Positions 8,681 through 17,219 of a stretch of DNA of 64,000 nucleotides are shown piece by piece. The position numbers were made by a program, and so were the translations under genes. Within the stretch, counting starts at the first letter, position 1; the number at the start of each line of letters is the position of its first letter. This DNA comes from Seramator thermalis (lineage in GTDB: Bacteria; Bacteroidota; Bacteroidia; Bacteroidales; Dysgonomonadaceae): positions 124,001-188,000 of the forward strand of contig NZ_RXHS01000002.1 in NCBI RefSeq assembly GCF_004138125.1, in the 5' to 3' direction. Below the pieces are notes generated by a model. It made no database searches. It was not told where the DNA came from and was given only the letters and a program-made list of their open reading frames with translations.

Positions 8681-9585
8681 AATACGGGTGCAATAAAGTT
8701 GGCAATGGACAATAATAAACTAAATATCAGCACAAGTTGCGCCGAATTGGCATCCAAATCTTTAATCAGTTCGGGCTTTTCGACCTCTGCCGTCAACATT
8801 AGCTTTATATTCTTCATTTCGATTGGGGCTGAAAGAAAAACGATAAGGGTAAGAGGATGAAGCATACCGAGAACGACCATTACAATAATGCCTAAATATG
8901 CTCCGACAGCCAATACAAGATATTGAATTTTGGATTTTTTTATTCCCATTACCATAGCGCGAGTCTTGATGTTGGCTTTACCATCATCACGAATGTCGCG
9001 CATATTGTTTGAATGAAGAATGTTTACCACTAAAAAGGCAACCGGAATATTAAGGAGCACGGTGTTCCACATCAATTGATCGGTCATCACAAATGCCGTT
9101 CCTAACCCGATTAACGGGCCATAAACGATAAAAATGACGAAATCGCCTAATGCGGCAAACTTCAATTTATAATAGAAATAAGTGGCTAACGCGCCGATAA
9201 ATCCAATCCAAAGCAGTTCTACACCCGTTTTGGCAAAGAGAAACAATCCAAGTGCTATCCCAATAAAAAGCAATATGATTCCGAAGCGAAGTATGGTTTC
9301 GGGACGAAAAATTTCATCAACCAACATACGGCTCGATCCGAAAGATTCCTTACGATCGACCCCATGCCGATAATCAAAATAATCGCTTATCAGATTGCCA
9401 CTTGCCTGAAAAATTGCCGCTCCCAAAAATGCGAGTACTCCATATACCCAATTTATATTTACCATCAATTCGTTCCGCACGAAAAAAAGGTAAGAAATGG
9501 TAATTAATGCGGGCATTGTGGAAGCGGGAAACGACCACGGACGTGTTGCAATTATCCAATCCTGTATGTTTTTCTTTCCGCTCAT
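8677..9585 (-). CDS. menA: UbiA-type prenyltransferase, probably 1,4-dihydroxy-2-naphthoate polyprenyltransferase
   Basis: A 302-residue integral membrane enzyme with about eight or nine helices. The first Asp-rich motif is N64-x3-D68-x2-D71 (NLISDYFD). The second is NNMRDIRDDGKANIKTRA. MenA attaches the isoprenoid chain to DHNA in menaquinone synthesis; the short N-terminus WIIATRPWSFPAS and the NNMRDIRDD motif fit MenA better than heme or chlorophyll UbiA members. No other men gene is in the window. It starts 5 bp after mutA. Confidence 0.88.
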   Translation of the reverse strand: MSGKKNIQDWIIATRPWSFPASTMPALITISYLFFVRNELMVNINWVYGVLAFLGAAIFQASGNLISDYFDYRHGVDRKESFGSSRMLVDEIFRPETILRFGIILLFIGIALGLFLFAKTGVELLWIGFIGALATYFYYKLKFAALGDFVIFIVYGPLIGLGTAFVMTDQLMWNTVLLNIPVAFLVVNILHSNNMRDIRDDGKANIKTRAMVMGIKKSKIQYLVLAVGAYLGIIVMVVLGMLHPLTLIVFLSAPIEMKNIKLMLTAEVEKPELIKDLDANSAQLVLIFSLLLSIANFIAPVL

Positions 9586-9590
9586 GCTTT

Positions 9591-11489
9591 TTATTTTATC
9601 CCTAACAAAGTATTAAACATTCTCAATGTTTCGAGTATATTACTGCGAACATTGATGAAATACTCAATACCCTTTGCTTTGAGTTCTTCCATGCATTCGG
9701 GAGCTCCGGCCACAACAAAAATTTCCTTTCCGCCTTTGATCAATTCAAAAGCTTCAGGAGCCAGAGCGGCATATTCATCGTCGCTCGAACAAAGAACAAC
9801 GATATCGGCATTTTTTTCGCGTGCGGCATTAATTCCATCTTGCACTGTGTTAAATCCAAGATTGTCGATAATCTCATAACCGGCACAGCCGAAGAAATTG
9901 CTCGAAAATTGTGAGCGTGCCGAGCGCATAGCCAAATTGCCAATGGTAAGCATGAATACTTTCGGGCGTTTGCCGGAGCGTTCGGTTGCCAATCGCAACG
10001 TGTCAAAGGGATCGGACAAACGAGTCATGTTAAGTTTCTTAAGCTGAGTATTCTCGCCATTGCTACACCCACATGAATGATCGTCCGACTTCTGCATTTT
10101 TTCAGCCATCGATTCCGAAAAATTAGGATATTGATTTGTTCCAAGCAAAATTTCCTTTCGATTGGCCAAAGCTTTTGCACGAGCCTGTGCAGAAGTATCA
10201 ATGGCATCCTGTATTTTGCCCAATTTCAGTGCCTGATAAAAGCCGGTCTCTTCGGTTTCGAGAAAGAGCTTCCAAGCTTGTTGGGCAAGTGAAAATGTCA
10301 GATTTTCTATGTAATACGAACCGGCAGACGGATCGGTGATTTTATCGAAATGCGATTCCTCTTTAAGCAACAATTGCTGATTTACGGCAATTCGTTCCCC
10401 AAATTCGGTAGGTGTTTCAAATGCTTCGTCAAACGGACGAACCGTGAGCGAATCTACAGCGCCAATGGTTGCCGACATCGATTCGGTTTGCGTGCGAAGC
10501 ATATTAACATAAGGATCGTATATCGTTTGATTAAATTTCGAAGTAATAGCGTGTATATTCATTTTAGCGGCACATCGGCAAGTGCCGTCGGGTGCCTTGT
10601 TATCGCAATCGTTGGGACATACCGGCTTGTAAGCATTTACGATTTCGGCCCACAACCAGCGTGCAGCACGAAATTTGGCAATTTCCATAAAATAATTGGA
10701 ACCAACCCCAAATTCAAATTTAATTTTTTTGGCTGTTAAAGTCGGGTTCAATCCTTTCTCTACAAGAGCACTTAATACCTGATTCCCATAAGACAAGGCA
10801 TAACCCAATTCCTGATAACTATATGCACCGGCATCGTTGAACATGTTTCCGGTAATCGAGATTGCTTTGAATCGAGGCAGTGGAGCAGCGATTTGCACCA
10901 TTTCGGCAGCCTGTTCCACCCAATCAGGAACGTCCTGACCTTTTTTCAGAATTTTTCTGAAAGGATCAAACTCGATTGATCCAAAACATTTCATTACATC
11001 TACATTGCGGGAAAGAATGTAATTTACAACTACTTTTGCCAGTTCAACCGTTCGACTGATGCACGTTTTGAAGTTCAATTCTACTTTTTCGGGTGAAATT
11101 CCGTCGAGAAGTGTTGCAATGTTTTCGATCGAAATCGCATTTTTAGGAATGTGAAATCCAAGCGAAGTGACGCCTCTTTCAAGCAGCTTTAATGCCTTTT
11201 GATTGGCTTCGACAAAGTCTTTTACGTCAATTTCGTGACGAACATACCAGATGTTGTTTTTACGCGTGCTTCGCACATAGGGGAATTGGCCCGGCAGATT
11301 GTCGAGCCATGAAAAACCTTTGATGTTTTCTTCCCGATAAAAGGGATTTACATCAAAACCTTCGTTCGTTCTCCATACCAATTTCTTCTGAAAATCGGCG
11401 CCTTTGAGGTCGGCAGTGATTTTCTCCATCCACTCCTGCGTGGAAACGGGAGGAAATTCGGTAAAGAGTTTTTCTCTCTGATTACTCAT
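9591..11489 (-). CDS. mutA: Methylmalonyl-CoA mutase, small subunit
   Basis: A 632-residue non-catalytic partner of MutB. The barrel part is about 60-440, with KFRAARWLWAEI, YDPYVNMLRTQTESMSA and DPSAGSYYIENLT. The C-terminal B12-like fold (about 505-632) lacks the D-x-H-x-x-G cobalt-ligand motif (GNLAMRSARSQF is there instead), as expected for this subunit. Two Cys groups are notable: Cys291, 295, 304 and 306 in a short insert, and C473-G-C475 in the interdomain linker. It is the first gene of the operon, with a TAATTTTG box about 113 nt upstream. Confidence 0.95.
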   Translation of the reverse strand: MSNQREKLFTEFPPVSTQEWMEKITADLKGADFQKKLVWRTNEGFDVNPFYREENIKGFSWLDNLPGQFPYVRSTRKNNIWYVRHEIDVKDFVEANQKALKLLERGVTSLGFHIPKNAISIENIATLLDGISPEKVELNFKTCISRTVELAKVVVNYILSRNVDVMKCFGSIEFDPFRKILKKGQDVPDWVEQAAEMVQIAAPLPRFKAISITGNMFNDAGAYSYQELGYALSYGNQVLSALVEKGLNPTLTAKKIKFEFGVGSNYFMEIAKFRAARWLWAEIVNAYKPVCPNDCDNKAPDGTCRCAAKMNIHAITSKFNQTIYDPYVNMLRTQTESMSATIGAVDSLTVRPFDEAFETPTEFGERIAVNQQLLLKEESHFDKITDPSAGSYYIENLTFSLAQQAWKLFLETEETGFYQALKLGKIQDAIDTSAQARAKALANRKEILLGTNQYPNFSESMAEKMQKSDDHSCGCSNGENTQLKKLNMTRLSDPFDTLRLATERSGKRPKVFMLTIGNLAMRSARSQFSSNFFGCAGYEIIDNLGFNTVQDGINAAREKNADIVVLCSSDDEYAALAPEAFELIKGGKEIFVVAGAPECMEELKAKGIEYFINVRSNILETLRMFNTLLGIK

Positions 11490-11601
11490 AATTACTTGTT
11501 ATTTATTATATTGGGTTTCTATAATAGCTTTTTGTCCGCTTCCTGAACGATTTCTTAAGAAAGTGAGTGAAATCATTCTATTTCAGCACTCAATGAAAGC
11601 G

Positions 11602-11609
11602 CAAAATTA
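11602..11609 (-). promoter_or_regulatory. mutA: Probable -7 box of the mutA-menA-CPBP-mutB operon
   Basis: Read leftward, TAATTTTG matches TAnnTTTG. The -33 region is T-rich but lacks a clear TTTG. The leader to mutA would be about 105 nt. I see no cobalamin riboswitch in it. Confidence 0.4.
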
Positions 11610-11752
11610 CGACAAAATGTTTAGTTAAAAAAACGTTTCGAGAGTTTATTCCGGCCAAAATGAGATTCGAAAATGTGGAACTTTGACAAATCGATTTTCT
11701 CATTAAAAAAATCTTATTAGCGAGAAACACATACAAAAAAATAAGATGAATT

Positions 11753-12532
11753 TTAATCGGTTTTTAAATCTAATGAATTGAGCTCGATGAGAAGTTCTGC
11801 TATTCGTTCTATGACGGCTTTTGCATAGCGTCCTCCCTTTTCGCCGGTTGATTTTTTAGGATTTCCGATTCCTGTATCCCGGGTTGTGTAACTCCAGTTT
11901 CGGGGTGCCCATCCGGTTTTTTTGTTTAGCTCATTAACCGGCCAAAGACGGGCATTGCCTTCACCTGCATTTTCGAGTTTCACCCATTCGGGATGATAAT
12001 AAAGCATGACGGAAGTTTCTTGTTCGCCGGCATGTTCGTCGGGAAATTCTTCGAAATAATCGGTTGTTGGGATGAAATCGTACCAATTCGCGACAACGAT
12101 AAAAAAATCGGGATAGACTTTTGCCAAGTCGCGAACTATAGATTTGAAGCTGTTGCCCCCGTGCCCGTTCACGATAACCATTTTGCGAAGACCTTGCACA
12201 TAAAGCGAATCTATGATATCCGAAAGAATTGCTTTTTGGGTTTCTGTATTGGTATGTATGCAAAACGGCAAATTCCATTGGCCGGGATTTTGCGAGCCGA
12301 AATATACCGGAGGCATTACCATATTTTTCGTTCCTGATTTTTCGAAGGCGAGATTTGCACTGTCGACGGCTATTTCGTACGAGAGGATGCAGTCTGTAAG
12401 ATAGGGTAGGTGAAAATTGTGTGGTTCTATGGCTCCCCAGGGGAGAATTGCTGCATCATATCGATGCGATTTGATTTCGCCCCAATTGCTGTGAGCTACG
12501 TCAAGAAAGCTGAGATTCGAATCTCGTTTCAT
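11753..12532 (-). CDS. Creatininase family protein (metal-dependent amidohydrolase)
   Basis: A 259-residue protein with the creatininase fold. LPWGAIEPHNFHLPYLTD near residue 35 supplies metal-binding Glu and His. VNGHGGNSFK near 125 and EHAGEQETSVML near 170 complete the usual site. Family members hydrolyse cyclic or formyl amides: creatinine, the archaeal ArfB formamide in riboflavin/F420 synthesis, and MftE in mycofactocin maturation. None of those pathways is visible nearby, so the substrate is unknown. It lies 12 bp after the LuxR-type regulator on the same strand and may be co-transcribed with it. Confidence 0.85.
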   Translation of the reverse strand: MKRDSNLSFLDVAHSNWGEIKSHRYDAAILPWGAIEPHNFHLPYLTDCILSYEIAVDSANLAFEKSGTKNMVMPPVYFGSQNPGQWNLPFCIHTNTETQKAILSDIIDSLYVQGLRKMVIVNGHGGNSFKSIVRDLAKVYPDFFIVVANWYDFIPTTDYFEEFPDEHAGEQETSVMLYYHPEWVKLENAGEGNARLWPVNELNKKTGWAPRNWSYTTRDTGIGNPKKSTGEKGGRYAKAVIERIAELLIELNSLDLKTD

Positions 12533-12544
12533 AATTTTTCAATT

Positions 12545-13441
12545 TTATTTATGAGGTCGTTCGGGAATAAAGTCGGGCGACAACAGTCCGTTTGAAATGC
12601 AGTAAAACGTAAGTCCCGAAACGGTTTTTATTCCCGTTTTGGCAATGATATTTTTGCGGTGTGTCAACACCGTATTAAGACTTATATTGAGCCGGTCGGC
12701 TATCTCTTTATTCAAATAACCGGTAGCTATAAGTTTCAAAACTTCTTCTTCTCGTGGAGTAAGTTTGATTTTCTTTTCCTCCAAATTTTCTTTCGGAGCG
12801 TTTGCCGAATGCTTCAAAACATCCAATTCTTTTTCGTTAAGTTCTTTTAGTTTAGGATCGAGAATTTTTGTTTTCAATCGATTATGAATGAATAGATCTT
12901 TCTGCAAACTGTTGATCGAAAAAATCACGGCATAACATAAGTTCTGATTGCAAGAGGCAGAAACAAGCCTGATAAGAATATTTTTCAAATCGTTCAACAA
13001 TTCATGCGGATAATCCACTGTCCGACTCATTTCTTGCTGAAGAAGCAAAGTAAGTTCCGTTTTGAATTGCAAGAATATCTCATGCAACAATTGCAATTCT
13101 TTATGATCAGTTCCGCCACTAACGGCAATAAGGGCATTTAGATGTTTCTCGATATTGGGAACAGAATCTCGAATGTAAGATTCGGCGGTATGTTCGAAGT
13201 ATTCGATTACCGGATGAATCGCGAATGACGAAAGTTTTTTTTCCGGAAAATAGTTTTCGTCGATATACACATTAAATAATGTAACAATAAAATCGGCGTT
13301 CAATTGGTTTGCCTCGCAAAGCTCCTGAATCGTTTTGTCGCCTACACCCAAATGAATTCCAAATCGTTGAGCTACGGGAATCAATTCGATATGTTCCGAT
13401 AAAATATCTGCCAGTATTGCATTTTTGGTAAGTGTCGTCAT
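12545..13441 (-). CDS. LuxR-type transcriptional regulator with RIC/hemerythrin-like N-terminal region
   Basis: A 298-residue protein. Residues about 225-290 form a LuxR-type winged helix-turn-helix (LTPREEEVLKLIATGYLNKE, then ADRLNISLNTVLTHRKNI). Residues about 7-60 (ILADILSEHIELIPVAQRFG, ending in an ELCEANQL segment) resemble the short N-terminal domain of RIC/ScdA (DUF542-like), but without its usual Cys-Cys pair. Residues about 75-160 are helical with spaced His (EHTAESYI, EKHLNAL, DHKELQLLHEIF), as in hemerythrin-like domains. The C-terminal assignment is firm; the sensor reading is an inference. The neighbouring YgbA-like gene, 23 bp upstream, suggests a role in nitric-oxide or iron stress. 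Confidence 0.82.
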   Translation of the reverse strand: MTTLTKNAILADILSEHIELIPVAQRFGIHLGVGDKTIQELCEANQLNADFIVTLFNVYIDENYFPEKKLSSFAIHPVIEYFEHTAESYIRDSVPNIEKHLNALIAVSGGTDHKELQLLHEIFLQFKTELTLLLQQEMSRTVDYPHELLNDLKNILIRLVSASCNQNLCYAVIFSINSLQKDLFIHNRLKTKILDPKLKELNEKELDVLKHSANAPKENLEEKKIKLTPREEEVLKLIATGYLNKEIADRLNISLNTVLTHRKNIIAKTGIKTVSGLTFYCISNGLLSPDFIPERPHK

Positions 13442-13464
13442 ATTTTTATCGCCGCTATTTTCGG

Positions 13465-13776
13465 CTAAAAAAGCCTTTTTCGTTTGTATTCTTTGCGAAA
13501 ATGTTTCAGTGTTTCAATCGGATGAACGAACAGCATACGAGGTCCGGAGAAACGCATTACTTCTTTTATGCGTACTTTCATATCTCGTCTGTAGCAGTGA
13601 ATGGGGCAAGTATTGCAGGTGGGTTTGTTATCGCCGTAAGGACAATGTTCGAGCCTCGATTGTGCATAGTTTTTTAGTTCCTCACATTCATAACATAACG
13701 TGTCTTTATTGCCGTGTTTGGAACGACAATATATGTGGATCATGATAGTTACAACTTTTTTTCCCGATTCGTTCAT
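13465..13776 (-). CDS. ygbA: Nitrous oxide-stimulated promoter family protein (YgbA-like)
   Basis: A 103-residue Cys-rich protein when started at the ATG at 13776; an upstream TTG at 13830 would add 18 residues but is a weaker choice. It matches Escherichia coli YgbA along its length: an IYCRSKHG start, LCYECEELKNYAQSRLEHC, YGDNKPTCNTCPIHCYR and MRFSGPRMLFVHPI. The six or more cysteines in CxxC and CPxHC contexts suggest metal or Fe-S binding. In E. coli ygbA belongs to the NsrR nitric-oxide regulon. The regulator gene follows it on the same strand. Confidence 0.88.
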   Translation of the reverse strand: MNESGKKVVTIMIHIYCRSKHGNKDTLCYECEELKNYAQSRLEHCPYGDNKPTCNTCPIHCYRRDMKVRIKEVMRFSGPRMLFVHPIETLKHFRKEYKRKRLF

Positions 13777-13884
13777 GCCTATTATGACAGAAGTAAATGT
13801 AAAAATGGTTTGTTCGAAATTTTCGCGCAACCCAATTTGAGATTATTTTCTTTGCTCCTATAAATATGATAGATGAATAAATAA

Positions 13885-13923
13885 CAACAACCCGTTATCT
13901 TTTTATGGATACTCGGGTTGTTG
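13885..13923 (-). terminator. Hairpin terminator of fabD
   Basis: A perfect 10-bp stem (13885-13894 with 13914-13923) reads leftward into TTATTTATT. It lies 25 bp beyond the fabD stop. The T run is imperfect. Confidence 0.6.
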
Positions 13924-13947
13924 ATTAATGTGCAGATATCCACAAAT

Positions 13948-14829
13948 CTATTGCTTACCCGATACGCTAACGTTTGAGTCGATTTTCGAAATAAGCCCTT
14001 GTAACACATTACCCGGTCCGAATTCAACGAAATGGGTCGCGCCATCGGCAATCATGTTACGAACTGACTGCGTCCATTTGACGGGAGCTGTTAATTGTGC
14101 AATCAAATTAGCCTTGATCACCTTAGGATCAGTTTCGCCAATCGTAGAAACATTTTGATAGACAGGACATGCGGGTTTCGAAAACGAAGTAGATTCGATA
14201 GCTTCGGCCAATTCTTGACGAGCCGGTTCCATCAGTGGCGAATGAAATGCACCTCCCACTTTAAGAGGCAATGCTCGTTTTGCCCCTGCTTGTTTCAACA
14301 ATTCGCAAGCCTTTTCAATTCCTTCCAATGATCCTGAAATGACGATTTGACCGGGACAATTATAATTGGCCGGTACAACCACTTCATCAACGGATGCACA
14401 GATTTCCTCAACCTTTTCATCGGGAAGTGCAAGGATTGCAGCCATTCCCGAAGGTTTTACTTCGCAGGCTTTCTGCATTGCCAATGCACGTTTGTAAACC
14501 AGTTTTAGTCCATCTTCGAAAGATAGAGCACCGGCTACGACTAATGCCGAAAATTCGCCTAATGAATGACCTGCAGTCATGTCGGGTTTGCCGGAATCGT
14601 CCGATGTAAGGGCCAAAATAACGGAATGAAGAAAAACGGCCGGTTGGGTTACCTTCGTTTGACGCAGATCTTCTTCTGTTCCGTTGAACATAAGATCTGT
14701 AATACGAAATCCTAATATTTCGTTCGCTTTTTCGAACAATTCTTTCGCCTTCGGCGACGATTCATATAGCTCTTTCCCCATACCCACGAATTGGGCGCCT
14801 TGGCCGGGAAAAACATAAGCTGTTTTCAT
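13948..14829 (-). CDS. fabD: Malonyl-CoA:ACP transacylase
   Basis: A 293-residue enzyme that loads malonyl groups onto acyl carrier protein for fatty-acid synthesis. Visible are GQGAQ (9-13), the nucleophile Ser89 in GHSLG, and the catalytic His196 in GAFHSPLM. Length is normal for FabD. A TACTTTTG box (14874-14867, read leftward) lies about 38 nt upstream. It stands alone, away from other fab genes, with its own terminator. Confidence 0.96.
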   Translation of the reverse strand: MKTAYVFPGQGAQFVGMGKELYESSPKAKELFEKANEILGFRITDLMFNGTEEDLRQTKVTQPAVFLHSVILALTSDDSGKPDMTAGHSLGEFSALVVAGALSFEDGLKLVYKRALAMQKACEVKPSGMAAILALPDEKVEEICASVDEVVVPANYNCPGQIVISGSLEGIEKACELLKQAGAKRALPLKVGGAFHSPLMEPARQELAEAIESTSFSKPACPVYQNVSTIGETDPKVIKANLIAQLTAPVKWTQSVRNMIADGATHFVEFGPGNVLQGLISKIDSNVSVSGKQ

Positions 14830-14949
14830 TCAAATTTGTTTTAGTTGATTTAATCTTACTGACGTGCAAAAGTAATCATTTTTTTATACTTTTGCTGCCA
14901 AACCTTCAATAGTTTGTGATCAATATCAACATTTTGAGCCAAATAACAA

Positions 14950-14982
14950 AAAACAACCATCGATTTGAATGATGGTTGTTTT
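14950..14982 (-). terminator. Terminator of the glucokinase gene
   Basis: An inverted repeat of about 11-12 bp (14950-14961 with 14971-14982) is flanked by A and T runs and could work in both directions. It lies 22 bp beyond the stop of the leftward-reading ROK gene. Confidence 0.8.
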
Positions 14983-15003
14983 TCGAGAAATACAAAATAT
15001 ATC

Positions 15004-15972
15004 CTATCTTACTTCCCATCCAAGCGCGCTTGCCCCTAAAACGGCTGCATCGCTTTCTTTAAGTTCGGAGAAGAGAAGCTTAACTTTGTTTCTGAAAATA
15101 GGGAGCAAATTTCTTTCCATGCTCTCGTGAATGGGATCCATGATGAGATCTCCGGCTTTGGATAATCCGCCAAAAAGGATAATTGCTTCAGGACTCGAAA
15201 ACGCGACAAAATCCGCGAATGCTTCGCCAAGCATTGATCCTGTGTAATGGAAAATTTCCTTTGCCAGTTCGTCTCCGGCATTGGCGGCTTCGGCAACATC
15301 TTTTGATGTGATGTCTTCAACAGGAATATTTCGAAGTAATGTTTTTGCATCCGGTCGGATTTCGAGGTATTCGCGTGCAGTGCGGGCAACGCCCGTAGCC
15401 GAAGCATAAGCCTCTAAACATCCCGTACGGCCGCAACCGCACAAGCGTCCGTTGTTTCGGCGCATGATTACATGGCCGAGTTCTCCTGCAAAACCATCAT
15501 GACCGTAAACAAGTTGTCCGTTCACGACAATTCCGCTTCCAACTCCCGTCCCAAGCGTAATAACAATGAAATCCTTCATTCCGCGTGCGGCACCATAAGT
15601 CATTTCGCCAATTGCAGCTGCGTTGGCATCATTTGTTAATGCTACGGGTATGCCTGTACGATCTTCCAACATTTGTGCGAAAGGTATCACTCCTTTCCAG
15701 GGGAGGTTTGGCGCAAATTCGATACTTCCGGTAAAATAATTACCGTTTGGTGTGCCTGCTCCGATTCCCTTAATTTGATCTTTGGTAGTTGTTTCAGAAA
15801 TCAAATCATTGATAAGCTCGGTCAGTTCGTCCAAATAATTTTCAACATTGACGTGTTTTGCGGTTTTGATGCTGCCGCCTTTTAATATTTGTCCTCGCTT
15901 GTCTACGATGCCTACTACGGTGTTTGTGCCGCCTACATCGATACCTACTACATAGGGTTTATCCATGATCAT
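15004..15972 (-). CDS. glk: ROK family glucokinase
   Basis: A 322-residue sugar kinase. DVGGTNT near the N-terminus is the phosphate-binding loop. LTNDANAAAIGE holds the catalytic Asp, and GRLCGCGRTGCLEAYAS is the ROK zinc site (CxCGxxGCxE). The family phosphorylates glucose, or sometimes N-acetylated hexosamines, with ATP; a glucokinase is the usual assignment in Bacteroidales. The ATG at 15972 is preceded by eight A and is preferred; the next ATG at 15966 is a close alternative. It is monocistronic. Confidence 0.9.
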   Translation of the reverse strand: MIMDKPYVVGIDVGGTNTVVGIVDKRGQILKGGSIKTAKHVNVENYLDELTELINDLISETTTKDQIKGIGAGTPNGNYFTGSIEFAPNLPWKGVIPFAQMLEDRTGIPVALTNDANAAAIGEMTYGAARGMKDFIVITLGTGVGSGIVVNGQLVYGHDGFAGELGHVIMRRNNGRLCGCGRTGCLEAYASATGVARTAREYLEIRPDAKTLLRNIPVEDITSKDVAEAANAGDELAKEIFHYTGSMLGEAFADFVAFSSPEAIILFGGLSKAGDLIMDPIHESMERNLLPIFRNKVKLLFSELKESDAAVLGASALGWEVR

Positions 15973-16180
15973 TTTTTTTGTTAGAAAGTTATTCAATGAA
16001 ATTAGTGTTCGCAAATATACTCTTTTTATAAGAAATTATTTGATAAAAACGAAATATTTCGCCAATGGTGAATTTATTTGTTGTTGTTTTGCCGAAAAAA
16101 TCAGACTCGATATGATTAACGGTAAATTCGCCATCAAGAGTTTTTTCGACCAAAACTGTCGTTGAAAAATGAAATTATTG

Positions 16181-16188
16181 TATATTTG
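16181..16188 (+). promoter_or_regulatory. etfB: -7 box of the etfBA-acyl-CoA dehydrogenase cluster
   Basis: TATATTTG matches TAnnTTTG. A TTG at 16162-16164 lies 16 nt before it, a slightly short spacing. The leader to etfB would be about 28 nt. Confidence 0.5.
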
Positions 16189-16222
16189 CCAACTCCAAAA
16201 ACTAATTCTAAACATATAAGAA

Positions 16223-17095
16223 ATGACGTTTAATATCATTGTGTTGGCCAAACAAGTGCCCGACACCCGAAACGTGGGAAAGGATGCCATGAAGGCCGAC
16301 GGAACTGTAAATCGAGCCGCTTTGCCCGCAATCTTCAATCCTGAGGATTTAAATGCCTTGGAACAAGCTCTTGAAATTAAAGATCAATATCCCGGATCTA
16401 AAATTACCGTTTTGACGATGGGACCCGGACGTGCAGCCGACATTCTGCGCGAAGGTTTGTTTCGGGGTGCTGACGATGGCGTTTTGCTCACCGACCGTGC
16501 TTTCGCCGGTGCCGATACGCTGGCCACATCCTATGCGTTGTCGATGGCTATCCGCAAAATCGGAAATTTTGATATTATTATTTCGGGTCGTCAGGCTATT
16601 GATGGCGATACGGCTCAAGTAGGTCCTCAGGTGGCCGAAAAGCTCGGGATTCCACAAATCACCTATGCCGAAGAAATTTTGAATATCGGCAACGGAAAAG
16701 TTCGCGTGAAAAGACGTCTCGAAAATGGGGTCGAAATTGTTGAAAGTCCACTGCCGGCCGTTGTAACTGTTAATGGTTCTGCACGTGCTTGCAGACCTCG
16801 AAATGCCAAATTGCTGCAAAAATACAAACACGCGAAAACCATTACCGAACGTCAGAACGAAAACATCGATTACATCGATATCTACAGCAGTCGTCCCTAT
16901 CTCAATCTCACCGAATGGAGCGTGGTAGATGTCGATGCCGATGTCAAACAGTGTGGTTTGTCGGGTTCGCCTACCAAAGTGAAAAAAATCGAGAATGTAG
17001 TTTTTCAGGCGAAAGAAAGCAAACGCCTCACCGACAACGATTACGACATCGAAGAGCTCGTTAAGGAACTTATCGAAAATCACATGATCGGCTAA
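16223..17095 (+). CDS. etfB: Electron transfer flavoprotein, beta subunit
   Basis: A 290-residue ETF beta (FixA) protein. It starts MTFNIIVLAKQVPDTRNVG. It has VLTMGPGRAADILREGLFRG and IISGRQAIDGDTAQVGPQVA, which line the AMP/flavin site. ETF takes electrons from acyl-CoA dehydrogenases. Together with etfA 124 bp downstream and an acyl-CoA dehydrogenase after that, it forms one functional module. At about 30 residues longer than classical mitochondrial-type ETF beta, it looks like the form found in anaerobes, some of which bifurcate electrons; sequence alone does not prove bifurcation here. Confidence 0.94.
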   Translation: MTFNIIVLAKQVPDTRNVGKDAMKADGTVNRAALPAIFNPEDLNALEQALEIKDQYPGSKITVLTMGPGRAADILREGLFRGADDGVLLTDRAFAGADTLATSYALSMAIRKIGNFDIIISGRQAIDGDTAQVGPQVAEKLGIPQITYAEEILNIGNGKVRVKRRLENGVEIVESPLPAVVTVNGSARACRPRNAKLLQKYKHAKTITERQNENIDYIDIYSSRPYLNLTEWSVVDVDADVKQCGLSGSPTKVKKIENVVFQAKESKRLTDNDYDIEELVKELIENHMIG

Positions 17096-17219
17096 TGCCT
17101 TCTGCGAAGTGGAATTTTCTTACAGTGTGTATGCGTTTTCATTTTGGAGCATCATAATCCGCACTGACTCTGCTTCGTAAATCATTTCTTATTTTTTAAA
17201 ATAAAAATCGAATTAAAAT

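Noticed and set aside
11490-11752. Cobalamin riboswitch upstream of mutA
   Set aside because: I looked for the conserved B12-box and the peripheral stems and found none; the same holds upstream of the TonB-dependent receptor.
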